A stretch of 25,791 nucleotides of DNA from assembly GCA_019693395.1 (NCBI GenBank), contig JAAMXP010001394.1, positions 1-25,791 on the forward strand, read 5' to 3'. This DNA is from Ettlia oleoabundans (Eukaryota > Chlorophyta > Chlorophyceae > Chlamydomonadales). Both the position numbers and the translations under genes were made by a program. Below are positions 10,201 through 21,329 of the stretch, in pieces. The notes under the pieces are model-generated. The model had not been told where the DNA came from. It was given only the letters and a program-made list of their open reading frames with translations, and ran no database searches. Each line of letters opens with the position of its first letter. The first letter of the stretch is position 1.

Positions 10201-13200
10201 TCACTGATACCACTGTGTCATAGTTGCTCCGTAAGGCATCTGTTCAGCTGTGAAGCCCAAATGCCCAACATGCTGCGACGTTGGCTGGCAGTGATGCCAA
10301 GGTTGCCACCACACATGCTGCTGGTGCTGCTGCTGCGTCACCACCTGTTGCTCTTGGGGCTGATAAACCAGCTGCTGCTGCTGCTGCTGGGGCTGATAAG
10401 TCAGCTGCTGATGCTGTTGATGCCACGTGGGCCAAGCCAGGTGGTGCTGTTGCTGTGGCTGCACAGGCAGCGGGGGTAGCCACCAGCCGGCATCCTGTGC
10501 CGCCACATCCTTGCTGGCCTGCGCCCGTGAACTGCGCTCAGCTGCCCTGGCTGCAGTGTGCAGCATGGGAGCAGCACCGCCTGTTTTCGTGGCACCCGAG
10601 GCTTGCGGCATTCTGGCGGCGTGCCACCCAAAAGGAGCACGCAGCGGCGGCAGCAGGGGCTGGCGGGCAGAGCTGCACAAAGAAGCTGCACCACTACCTC
10701 TTGCAGGGATGCTGCTGCTTCTGCTGGTGTTAGAGCGTGGTGCTGCGGCGGCAGCGGCAACAGCGGATGTTGCTCCTGCACTGCCAGCGCCAACCATCGG
10801 ACAGGGCATGCTGGCGATGGACTCAGGAATGTGGCACACCGCTGTCGCTTTGTCCTGCTGTGCCTGCTGTGCCTGCTCAGTCCCCTGCTCAGCATGCTCC
10901 CCTGAAGGTTCTGCTGTTGCTGCAACTGCATCGTGTTGCAGGGCTTGCTGCGATTCTTCCGCCAAGCACGCATTGTTGCCAGGGCTGCTGCCGGGACCAG
11001 CCGCAACCCCCAAAGCTGCTGCCAGGCAGCGATGCCTCAAGTGCCACTGCAGTGGTTCCTGCCGCTGCGGCTGCTGTTGCTGCTGCTGATGCTCAGCAGC
11101 CTGGCACTCCTCATCCCCTCCCCGTGCATCGCCTCTCAAAGGCCCTGCCTGTGTTGAATCTGCGCCCACTGCGCCAGAAACTGTGCCGCCCTCACTGTCA
11201 CCCTGCCAACACTCCCTGCTGTTCTCTATGCCCTCTGTCGGGCATGGTGCTGTGTTTCCTGCCTTCTGCTCCACTTGTTGCTGGTTTGACTGTGCACCCA
11301 TGCCTGTTGAAGGCTGCTGCAGTGCCAGGACTGGTGGCGTGCTTCCAAGCTGTGGCTCCTCTTCCTGCCCTGCTCTAATCGCCACAGGGCTGTCAGCCAG
11401 TGGCAGTAGCATCTGTCCTGCGCTTGCACGTGCCGCCGCGCTGCCAGGCTGTGGTTGCTCCGTTGGTGCTGCCAGCTCAGCATGCGCCTTCTTAAACCCA
11501 GCCAGCCCAGCATGCATCTTCTGCCCTGCCAGCTCAGCATGCTTCAGCTCAGCATGTGCCACCTCAGCATGCTGTGGCCGCTGCTGCCGCCCTGCCAGCT
11601 CAGCAAGCTCTCCATCCAGCCTCTCCAGCGACTGCTGCAGCTCCTGCTGCATCGCTGTGTTGCCCCTGCTGAGTGACATTGGTGGTGGCAGAGCAGGCAG
11701 GCTGCAGGACTTGCTCGCTGGGCAGAGGCCTGCAGCAGGCGAGCACAAGGCAGTTACACTCAGCGCGTCCCAAAACGAAATTGGTTGTAGGGAAGGTTGT
11801 AGGGAAGGGAGGAGACTCGAGAAGAAAGGTTAGAGACCACTGTGTGGCACTCAAGGAAGAAGAGCCGGCAGTCGACCCGGGCCGATTCAGTGAAAGGCGG
11901 CATAGTGTCACCACAGTCAATGCACCATTGAGCTGTGTGTTCACCATGAGGGACCGAGAGATATGGGGCCCTAGAAGCAGTGACAACACAGCACCCATTT
12001 GCTGACATATATCCACAAGCAGAATCAGCAGGGGAGGGCAAGCCTCACCTCTTTGTGCCATACGCCTGTCCAGCGCTGCAAGTTCCGCCTGCAGCTCCTG
12101 CTCCTCCTCATTCCGACGCCGCCTCACACCCAGCTGAGGGTGCCGCTGCTGGGAGGAGTTTGAGTGCTGGGAATGGCCTGATATGCATGGAACACAACCC
12201 AGCTTCTGTGCACGTGTTGTTCCAGCAGAGACGCCCTGGCTGGCTGCTTGCGGCGGCTCCTGTTGCTCTTGTATGGCCTGTACTTGCGCCTTCAAATGCT
12301 GCTGCCCGGGATTCCGCCCTGACAGGAGCGGCGGCAGCAGTAGGGTAGAAGTCACTGTTGGGGCACGCTGGGAACTTCCTTGCCCCTCCGTCTGCCCCTG
12401 CTGCTCCCTCCCCCGCAACCTCTGCAAGTAGAAGCTCCTTCGCTCAGTTAATCCCACGTGTTGCTGCCCCCCCTTCTTTGACCGTGCCTTTGCCTGTGCA
12501 TGTGCCAGCCTTTCCTGCTGCTGTTGCTCCTGTTGCTCCTGGTCCTGCCGTTTGGCTTCAAGGGCCCGCTGCTTGGCTGCCTGCCGGGCAGCCTCGTTCT
12601 TAAGGCGCAGGCGCTCACGCTCAGCAGCCTCTCTGGCCGCGCGCTCCTGCGGTATCAGCATGGGCAGTACAGCAACGTGTACATGAGCGGTGCAGGCCCG
12701 TAGCGCTATGTACAACAACATTGCACATGCACATTATTTAGCGTGGGATACTAGCAATGGCAGTCGGCACCCATGGTATTGCCATATATACATGGATGCA
12801 AGTGATGCATGGAGAAGCGACTGATCGTAGCGGTGCAACATGCAGACCGTGCAACAGTGCTTGATGCAAGTCGAATAAAAAGACTCGAGCATGCCTTAAG
12901 GTTTGGGAGTGCAGTTAGTAAGGCAAGCAGAATACCGCTTTCCACCACCCACCTTTGCCATACGAGCCGCCTGCACATAGTTGCCTTGCTGCCTGGGCGG
13001 GCTTGGGTGCCGACTGCTCAATGCTACACCTGCGGCTGCTGTCGCCACTGCGGCTGCCTGCTGCCGTCGGTTGGCATAGCTGGACGGCTGCGGCTGGGGC
13101 GGTGGCGTTGGCGCCTGCTTCCTCTGCATCTGTACCGGGCGCTGCACTGGCCTGCTGCCTGATGTCTGCCAGGCGGCAGATGGTGTGTGCCAGCGTGGGG

Positions 13201-16200
13201 AGCCACCGGCAGCAGGAGCCAGTGCTGTTGCCGGGGGTGCATGCAATGCCTCTGGCTGGGCCCAGGATGGCCAGGCAACTCTCGGCTGAAGTTGAGGGTG
13301 AAGTGGCGGCTGCTGTGAGGCGTAATGCTGTGACTCATGCTGCTGGGAGCCGTACTGCTGCTGCTGGTGCACCGAGGGCGATGAATGCACCTGAGGCACT
13401 TCATTGTGCTCCTGCTGCTGGTGGTGCCACTGCTGCAAAGGTGTAACAGAGGTGCAGCCATCGGATGCGGCCGTAGACACATCCTCGTTATACCATGTGT
13501 GTTGAGCCACTGTCGCTGCCGCCGATGCTGCTGTTGCTGCTGCTGCTGCTGGTGGTAGTGCAGCAGCAGGCACCTCATGCCTGCAATCTGCAATACCGTC
13601 ATGGTATGGTGGTACCTGCCATGCTTGCTGTGCTGACTCAAAGTGGCCGATTAGCATGCAATGCTGTTGCTGTGACAGTGGTTGCTGCAATTGCGATGGC
13701 TGGGGCTGCCAGGTGTGTTGCAGGGGGCTGAAGGCAGTTGCAGCTGGCATGGTACTGATTTGCTGCTGCTGCTGCTGTTGCCATTTGTGCTGCGGCCTGG
13801 GGCTTACGGCAGTTGCAGCCTGCATCATACTCGTTTGTTGGTGGTGGTGCTGCTGCTGCTGCCAGGCATGCTGTGGACGGGGTGGTAGGGCAGTTGCAGC
13901 CTTCACCCGTTGAATCAGCGCCTGTGCCTGCTGCATAAAGCTCTCAGCCTGCCTCATCACAGCCAGCACAGAGGCGTCACCAGGGAGTTGAGCGGAAACA
14001 GCAGGCACAGCAAGTGCCGTCCCACACAGACTGCTGCTGCCCAAGGCTGGGGGGATGCCTGCCTTGCTCAGCTCAGCATCAGCATCACCCCCTAGTGCTG
14101 CCGCGGATGCTGCTGCCGGTCGTGACGTCGCTGCTTGTGTTGCCAGAGGTGCGGATGCTACTGGTGCTGCTGAGAAAGGAACTGGTGGTGCTGGCGGTGG
14201 GTCCTTCAGTGCCGGTGATAATTCAGCATGCAGATGCAGCAGCTGCTCCTGTAGCTGCTGGAATCGAGCCAGCGCAGCTGCGGCAGCTGCTGAGGGATCC
14301 TCCCACTCGAGGTTCATCACACTGACAGGTGCCTCACCCTCGGATACATCCCGCACCAATGTGGGCTTGTCGCCGCCATGCTTGCTGCCCAGTAAAGATT
14401 GAGAGGGATCCTCCTGCTGACCTGGCCCGCATAGCAGCCTATCTCTGCCCTCCCGGGATGCCCCTGAGTGGGACAGACTGGAGCCAGTTGGAGGATCGCC
14501 ATGAGTACCGGCAGCTACATCAATGGCTTCAGTGCCTTGCTGGCCTGGACTTGTGCTGCTTTGTACTGAATCCCGTGCCTCCACCCTCCCCTGCTGTCTT
14601 GGCGGGCTGGGGACTGCTGCAGGCCGCTCTAGTCCTGCCATGGGCTGCACAGCCATTTGCTTAGCATCGAACCTGGCTGGCATTGACGACAAACCCACGA
14701 TCGAGCTAGATAATGTTGAAGCTGCCTCCCCCTGCCCAGCTGCAGAACTGGTGGTGGGCTCCGTCTGCAAGTCTGGGCCCACCACTGCACCTGTTGGGGT
14801 CATGGCGGCAGGCAGGACGCCCAATGCACTGCCTGCCACAGCAGCGGTAGGTGTCTCTGCTGCTGCTGGCCCCGGAAGCGTTGGTGGGCTGCACGTGGAG
14901 ACCCCCTCGCTGGCATCGTCCCCCAACCTTGGCACATCAGCTTCCTCTGCAGCTGCCGCCAGTGCATCCAAGGTTGAAGTGCGCCAGCTGCTGCTGCTGC
15001 CAGCGGGCGCGTCGCTGGTGCTGTTGTGGGTGAAGGTATGCAGAGAGCTGCCGAGTGCCTGTGGCGCATGCCCAGGCAGCTTGTCAGGCACTGCAGCAGG
15101 CACAGCGCTCCCCATTCCAGTCACGCTGGAATGAGGAGCAGAGCCAGGCAGGAGGTCGGAACAAGCTCCGGACTGAAGTGGCGGCACAACAGAACAGCCT
15201 GCACCTCCTCCACCGCCCGCAGGCTGCCCACCGCCCACTGCGGCATCGCTGGGTGCTGGATCGCTTGCTGTTCTAGGTCTGGACAGGCTGGTTGTTGTTG
15301 GGGGCCTGGTGAGGCTGCCCTCCTGCCAGCTGGCACTGACGTGTACATCTGAATCCAACCTTAGCCGCTGCCAACTCAGCTGCAGCTTAGCAGGGTCCCC
15401 ACTGCTGTGAGGCTCTGAAATCCCGCCTGATGGTGGCGTCATATCAAAGCCAGGAGCCTCTGCACGGCTGATGGTCTCCCCAGCTGCCAACTCAGAGGGC
15501 GGGAAGAAAACACCGCCGCCGCTGCTGCTATGCCGCAAGCGGGAGCTGCCTGGACCGTGCAAAGTGCGGGGCGATGGAGCAAAGGCACGAGTGTATGGTG
15601 AAGCACCTTCGTTGGCTGTCACCATTGTTTCGCTTGTGGGGCGTGGGGCATGCACTGCAGAGGGGCCAGGGTCAGGGCTGGACTGATGTTCTGTTGGCTG
15701 ATATGGCGGGTGCTGCTGTTGGTTCTGTTGTTGCTGAAGTGGCAACGGTGGAGGCGATGGCATGACGTGCAACGCCAGCCGCGGTGGTGCTGCTGCAAAG
15801 TGCAATGGCAGCAGCGGGGGGGTGTGCAAGTAACCTTGGGCCGCAGGCAGCTGCTGCTGCGAGAGCCAGCCATCTGCCTGCCAAACTGGTTGCTGGGCCG
15901 GGTGGGGCGGCACCCATGGAGGGGGCCCTGCTGCGGTGAAGCTGCTAGGGCGGCTGAAGCCTGCGTTCACCGGCAGGCCTGCCTCCCGAAGCAGCTGCTC
16001 AAAGCCCTGGTGCGCCTGCTGCTTGATGGCCTGCCAGCTCAGGGGCTGCGGCGCTGGCGGCAGCGCTGCAATGTTGGCTGCTGCTTGCTGCCGCCTTCCT
16101 CGCCGCTGAGCAGGGGCTGCTGCTGCAGAAGCTTGGCTTGGCTGGCCGACCCACCCTGTCTCACTGCTACCCTGCAGGTGCTTGCAGGGCACCATGTTGA

Positions 16201-16487
16201 ATTGATAGGCTGTGTCGTGCATCCTGCCAAGGTTTATGCCTCCTGCAAAGCAGACGCGTTGTGACTGCAGCGCCCACCTTTGCTCCCTGCAGCATTGCCC
16301 GACGCAGGGCTATATGCTCCCTGAGCTCCCGACGCCGCATTTCAGAGTCTGGCCGAGATGTGGCGTCAGCGGCGGCACCCCCTTGGGCCAAGCCCCGAAG
16401 CGCCCCTCGCCCGCTTCCTGGCGTCTCCACATTGGAAACGGCGTAGATATAATAGCCCCCGCCACGCGACAACAAGGGGCCTCCCAT
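10201..16487 (-). CDS. Large Gln-rich coiled-coil protein, function unknown
   Basis: Four exons join in phase to 1851 residues: 16487-16278, 16171-12953, 12646-12049, 11729-10201. I do not recognise the family. Residues 1-70 start with MGGPLLSRGGGYYIYAV and end in a basic helix (MRRRELREHIALRRAML). Residues 71-1143 come from a single 3.2-kb exon rich in Gln, Ala, Ser and Pro, with a possible helix near SWQAIKQQAHQGFEQLL and three Gln-rich repeats. After ARMAK, exon 3 encodes a charged coiled coil (ERAAREAAERERLRLK), then Gln/Arg-rich sequence. Exon 4 opens with a leucine/glutamate helix and HAELA repeats and ends in Gln/Trp/His-rich repeats. No signal peptide or membrane segment is seen. Donors are GTGGGC, GTGGGT and GTGAGG. 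Such proteins may be scaffolds, cytoskeletal or RNA-granule parts; nothing here decides. Its 5' end faces the M50 protease gene. Confidence 0.75.
11470..11612 (-). repeat. HAELA-encoding short tandem repeats
   Basis: The plus strand repeats CAGCTCAGCATG-like units about five to six times at irregular spacing. On the coding (minus) strand they encode the series AELA, HAEVA, HAELK, HAELA, HAGLA, HAELA, probably an amphipathic helix in the large Gln-rich protein. Confidence 0.8.
11783..11808. repeat. 12-base tandem repeat (GGTTGTAGGGAA)2
   Basis: Two perfect adjacent copies of a 12-base unit in the last intron (11730-12048) of the Gln-rich gene, near its 3' end. Confidence 0.75.
13700..13905 (-). 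repeat. Three 25-27-residue Gln-rich coding repeats
   Basis: The minus strand encodes three tandem copies with the core AATA-x-x-P-R-P-Q-H-x-W followed by a poly-Gln run (third copy P-L-Q-H-T-W). The shared DNA core CAGTTGCAGC on the plus strand recurs at 13735, 13810 and 13891, spacings of 75 and 81 bases. The Gln run length varies between copies, as expected from CAG slippage. Confidence 0.85.
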
Positions 16488-16973
16488 ACCCAGTCCGAGG
16501 TTAAGTGGGGATTGTCGGGGCTGCAGCTAAATGGGGGGGGGGCCCTTCCATCAATCCCAAAAAGTAAAATTATTGGCAGGTTTTGAAATGGTGAGTTCCC
16601 AGGCTCGGCGTTACGCCCGGGCGAGCCAGCTCAGCCAGGGACGCGTGTTCCTCCGCGTGCACAACAGGCGGTGGCTGCAAGCTCTTGCAGTGCCGGCACG
16701 GCGCGACGATCTTGCAGGGCAATTCACCTCCGTGGCGCTGTCCTGCTTCTGACGTTCTCACTTGCGGCCTCTTGGTAACCTTCGGCGAGCTTGCAACACG
16801 TGAGGATCTGATCTGGATCCGGCGCCGCTAGGGTGAGTGCGCTTGACACTGTCCTTTGCAGGGTTTCACTGCCGCCGACCGCCTTCCGCCGCCGAATGTG
16901 CAACGCTTGCAAACACTCAACAAGCTCGCAAGAACCTCGCCATTCACTTGCAGGCTTGACGTGCATTTGATCC
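16488..16973. promoter_or_regulatory. Divergent promoter region between Gln-rich gene and M50 protease gene
   Basis: The two start codons are 486 bases apart and point away from each other, so promoters and 5' UTRs of both genes must lie here unless one has an unseen 5' exon. A G10 run sits at 16533-16542. Short open frames on both strands show no domain. I could not identify a TATA box with confidence. Confidence 0.5.
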
Positions 16974-18403
16974 ATGAGCGGCTTTGAAAAGTCCTCGCTG
17001 CCAATAGGCAGCATTGCGGGCGTGCCGATCCGGCTGCATGGTGAGTGGCACGACGATCGCATTATTCTACCGCTGTTGCCATTCACGTTTTGGCGTTCCT
17101 TCGGCTGATTTGTATTGTCGCCCCGCGTTACCCATCGACTTCGCAATTTGTACAACTGTCCCTGCATGGCTCCCGTCTTGCCTCCCTGCAGTCACCTTTC
17201 CACTCATTTTCGTGGCGGGGCTGCTGGCCGAGGGCGGCAGCATGTCGTGGTCTGGCGCGGCCATAGGCTGGGCAGCACTTATGTACGGCCCCATCCTGCT
17301 GGTCACTGTGCTGATCCACGAGCTGGGCCATTCGCTGGCGGCAAAGCGGCTGGGAGGTCACGCTGAGGGCATCCTGCTGTGGCCGCTGGGCGGCCTGGCT
17401 TACCTGGCGCACTCCAGCGGGCCCAAAGGTGAGGGGCTGCTGTATGAAGGGAAGCTTTCAGTGGGCTGCCTGCTGACCTCTGGATTGCACGATGACTGTT
17501 AAGCATATGGGACAGGCAATCGCAGGATTGCAGCAATTCCACAAGTGGTGTGTGCACACCCAGCAACTATTGAGCCTTTACGGAGTGCAGCTCGGGTTCC
17601 CGAAACTTCACGCGGGCCTGATGCACCTGAGTCTGCTGCTGGCCTCCCACTGCCCCTCCCCCTTCCACCTTTTGCAGCCGACCTGCTGATCGCGTTGGCT
17701 GGCCCACTCACCCACGTGCCCCAGTTCCTGGTCTGGTTTGCCTGCCTCTTCCCTGCCTACCACGCCGCCTATGGCACCTGGGACGTCAACCTTACCATTC
17801 CGGCACCCAGCCAGCACTTTGGCTTGGCCGTGGTGGCGGGTGCCTGCCAGGTATGGAAGAAAGCCGCTGCTGGAGCAGGCAGTTGTGCGATTGACTGATA
17901 TCTTCCCCTCACCCCTGTGCGCTTTATCCTGCACCTGTCTCATGCAACATCGATGGGGTGCGTCCCCTTTTTGGCACCACTGCTCCCCCGTTTTCTCTGT
18001 CATGCAGCTCAACATTGCGCTCGCTGCATTCAACCTGCTCCTCCCTGCCTACCCCCTGGACGGCGGCCGCATCTTTGCCGACACCCTGCTCCTGGCTGGA
18101 GTGCGTCCCGAACCTGCCGCCAAGGCCACCGTGGGCGTGGCTACCGTGCTGGGGCTGGGCGTGATGGGCGTGGGCATCTGGAGGACTCAATTCCTCACCA
18201 TTGCCGTGGGAGCATGGATGCTCTACTCCACCTGGAAGCTGTGGGAAGCGATCCGGGCGGGTGTGATAGAGCAGCACCCAATGTTTAGCTTCTCAGCTAC
18301 GGCAGGTGGGGAGACGGCGGGCGCTGCCGCCCCGGCGGCTCAGTTGCCGACCATGGGCAAGAGCGGCGGGTACAGCCGCTATGGCGGGGAGGGCTCAGTA
18401 TGA
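16974..18403 (+). CDS. Site-2-protease-type intramembrane metalloprotease (peptidase family M50)
   Basis: Exons 16974-17040, 17192-17428, 17678-17850 and 18008-18403 join in phase to 290 residues. It opens with GSIAGVPIRLHVTFPL, like the short N-terminus of bacterial-type M50B proteases, so I take this Met as the true start. Zinc-binding HELGH is at 65-69 in a membrane segment, and the third ligand Asp177 is in NLLLPAYPLDGG. About six hydrophobic segments are visible. The family cuts membrane proteins within the bilayer to release regulators. No PDZ or CBS domain and no clear organelle-targeting peptide is visible. The tail is Gly/Ala/Ser-rich and probably disordered. Donors GTGAGT, GTGAGG and GTATGG are ordinary. 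A TGTAA follows the stop by 30 bases. The substrate and membrane are unknown. Confidence 0.88.
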
Positions 18404-18789
18404 TGCTGATATGCATTGCTGGCAAAGACTACTGTAAGACGCGCATGCTTACTGCACTTGGCAAGGCATGGCGGCAGCTTGCCATCCCAATCATGGAGGC
18501 TGGCAGGGGCACCTCAAGAGGGTGGGCAGCTTTGCAGGATGGGTTCGTCAGGCAGAGTATGCTCCAGATGGTGGCTCGATCGCAGAGGTTGGGCCGCGGG
18601 AGGTTTCTGTCACCCTAACGCCTTCAGTTGTACTGGGAAGCTGGGGCAACAAGGCGCTCGCGCGTCCAGGTTGGCGCGATTCGTCCCGATTGCTCCAGTG
18701 CTGTATGAATCGCACCCGTAGTGACGTTTTACGCGTTTCTTTGCTCTAACTTGTTCGCGGTTTGGGCGTTGACACCCCCTAGACTCATC
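18404..18789 (+). other. Spacer between M50 gene and the next gene
   Basis: Holds the 3' UTR of the protease gene with its TGTAA, then the presumed promoter and 5' UTR of the gene starting at 18790. Overlapping open frames have no domain and no splice-phase link. No RNA gene is seen. Confidence 0.5.
18433..18437 (+). terminator. TGTAA polyadenylation signal of the M50 protease gene
   Basis: TGTAA begins 30 bases after the stop codon at 18401-18403, on the sense strand. This is rather close to the stop, so a longer 3' UTR with another signal is possible. Confidence 0.45.
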
Positions 18790-21329
18790 ATGAGCGCACA
18801 CACTGCCACTCGTGCAGCACTTGTAGCCAACCAGAGTAAGTGTGAGCGTGTGCAAAGCCCAACAAGTGATCTGAGGTGGTAGGTCGCGGCCGAGCGGCAC
18901 GAATCACCCCCTTCCCGCGACTCCCGCTCAACCACATCCTTGCAAACCCCGACCTCCCTGCCAGATTTCCCCGTGGTGTTGCAGGCGGCCCGTTTGTTCC
19001 AAAGCACTGCGCAGGCGGTGTGGTTGGTTTTGGCAGGCCACGTCGCTCCTCAGGACCACCGAGGCGGGACGTCGTGAACGCCATATGCAGGCCCAGTCGC
19101 GGCGCCCTCGACAACCAGGCAACAGTGGTGAGCCGCTGTCATCGGTCGAGGACGCCGGAATTCGGTTTAGCACCAGCGGCGGCACCGCCATGGGCGCGCG
19201 TCAGGCCGGCTTCAGCTGCTACTTTGCGCTCTTGGGTCAACCCCCACTCTGCCTGCCTTTCACCCTGCCGGAGTTACTGCAGGCCCCTTATTCCAGCACG
19301 CACACTGCTACCAGGCCTGAGCAGCGTGTCCAGGACCCAGCTATTCACGACAGCCCCCGCTATCACGATTCGCCGCTGCTCGCCATCGAGCAGGTGCGCC
19401 GCCAGCCGGGTTGCCGCCACCAGGTTGCCTGGGGTCGCCGCTTTGAGTTCTTGTCCAATCAACGCTTGGTCCCTGCTCTCTAATATGAAATGTGCTGTGG
19501 TTGGAACGCTCATAGGGTTGTGTCATAACGGACGACTCAAATGGCACACGCTTGTCTTTTACCACTGTCAGCTGATGCGGAAGGAAACCATCAGCCCTAA
19601 TTTATCATAATTCCACCCTGCCAATTTACACACCGCCACACGCAATTGGTCCTTGCAGTATTTCCAAGCTCAGTGCTCGCATCTCCTTGAGGCCCTCGCT
19701 GCCAGCGGCGCACCGGTGTCGCCCTCCACCGCCACCCAGCTTCTCTGGGTGCTGCACGTGGAGCAACCGCCAGCTTCCTCTGCTACCGACGGCAGGCTGG
19801 TAGCCGTCAACCCTGGCTTGCTGCCCCTGCTAGGTGAGCCTCTGTTGAGATTTGTAGTAAGCCGGTTTGTGCACAAGCCTTGATGCGGCATGCCATCCTG
19901 TGTTAGCAGTTGATTTACATTGGTGGGGTTAACACCCCCAGAACCTTGCTTTTCCTTTCTTGGCACACTTACCATTCTTACATATGAGCCAACCTGTCAT
20001 AAACTCCTCCACCTGCCCTCTCTCGCTCCCGGCGGTCCCACCCGCAGAGCGCGCAATCGAGTGCTGCGACCAGGCGGTGCAGGCGGCTAGGCCAGACCAG
20101 GCTGCGGCCACCGGCAGGGCCGCGCTGTGCCTGCTGTCCTGCCTGCGCTTCAGCAGCTCCGAGACGGCAGCACCATATGAAGCAGTGGCAGTGCGCTGCA
20201 AGCGTGCTTTGAAGGCTGCCTACGATGGTGGCGCAGCATTCATTGAGGAGGTGGGCACGCTTGCCTTCACCTGATATTTCCACGAGTGGTGTTGCTGCAA
20301 CCCTGCTAGTGCCTGCGCCACGCTCGCTGCAATCTGCGCGGCGCATACGAGGGCCGACCATGTGACATATACCGCTTGTGCACTACAAGCTCTCTCTACT
20401 CTTTCAACAAGCATGCTCTGTACAGCATGGCAAAGTACATCTTGCTCCCTCTTTCTGTGTGCAGGATGTTATTGAGCTGCACACTGCCTGTGCCCATGCC
20501 AGCCTCTGGCTCACCCCCTACTTTGGCTACCGCTTTGCCTGTGGGGTGGACGAGTTTGTCACCGCCGGCTGGAGCACGGGGGAGGTGAGGAGGCACAGCA
20601 TGTGCATGATCTAGCTTGTGACTGCCTCTCACAAGCTCGTCACTGTGCATGAAACGCAAGCTGGCTCCATCCGGCCGTATGCATTCCCTTCTTGTTCGCA
20701 GCTGCATCTCTTGTTGACAGTTGGCCTCGCTGTCCTGTCCTGCTGTCTGCTCCCCACTGCAGCTGGCTGTCCAGTACACGGAGGCCTGGTCGACGCTGAC
20801 GGGACAGGGTCGCTTCAGCCAGCTGCTGGACAAGTTTGTGAGGCTGGTCCGGGCCGCAATGCAGCACCCGCTGAGGTGCGTGTCTGGCTGCAAAGCTGAT
20901 GTCACCTCACTGCTGATATTTCCGTTTCTGCCATCTGCCGAAAGCTATGTGAGCGCCAACTAGCTCCTCTATCTGCCTGCTCCTGCTTTACTTGCGCTTG
21001 CAGCAGGGCGTAACCTGGCTCACTGCCAGCAAGTCAGCGCTGACCCGCCCTTCCATCCACTTTCTCCCTGCCTACCCTTTTGTTGCTTTTCATGCAGCCT
21101 GGATCAGTTGCGGCGGCTGCTGGCGTGCACCACCCGCCTCCCTGTGGACATGTCGATTGCTTTGGAGCTGCACGCGCGCTCCCAGCCAGCCGACTGTTGG
21201 TACCGAGATCTCACCCAGCGCCTGCAGCTGGAGGAGCAGCGCAGTGCTGCCTCCCGTACCGCCCCTCCTACTGCCACCACTAAGCCACGCGGAGGCAGCA
21301 CCAGCGTTGCTGTGCCTGCAGTGGCGTGA
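18790..21329 (+). CDS. Helical protein of unknown family
   Basis: Eight exons join in phase to 380 residues: 18790-18835, 18985-19127, 19283-19393, 19659-19833, 20048-20250, 20465-20584, 20763-20875, 21098-21329. I do not recognise it. From about residue 101 the sequence is a series of amphipathic helices (FQAQCSHLLEALAASG, ATQLLWVLHVEQ, ERAIECCDQAVQAARPDQ, VIELHTACAHASLWL, FSQLLDKFVRLVRAAM, SLDQLRRLLACTTRL), which suggests an all-helical repeat fold such as ARM/HEAT or an organellar RNA-binding helical repeat; no signature confirms either. The first 100 residues are Arg/Pro/Ser-rich and could be an organelle-targeting peptide, though it has few hydrophobic helices. The tail is Thr/Ser/Pro-rich. 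Exons 4-8 have high third-position GC and clean phases and are reliable. Exons 1-3 are tentative, since two other frames are also open there. Confidence 0.6.

Noticed and set aside
10427..11833. Several plus-strand open frames of 100-220 codons opposite the last exon of the Gln-rich gene
   Set aside because: They are Cys/Leu/Ala-rich shadows of CAG-rich codons on the other strand, with no start, splice or domain support.
19274..19513. Minus-strand open frame of 79 codons with protein-like composition
   Set aside because: No start context, splice link or neighbour on that strand; exon 3 of the plus-strand gene with high third-position GC explains the region better.
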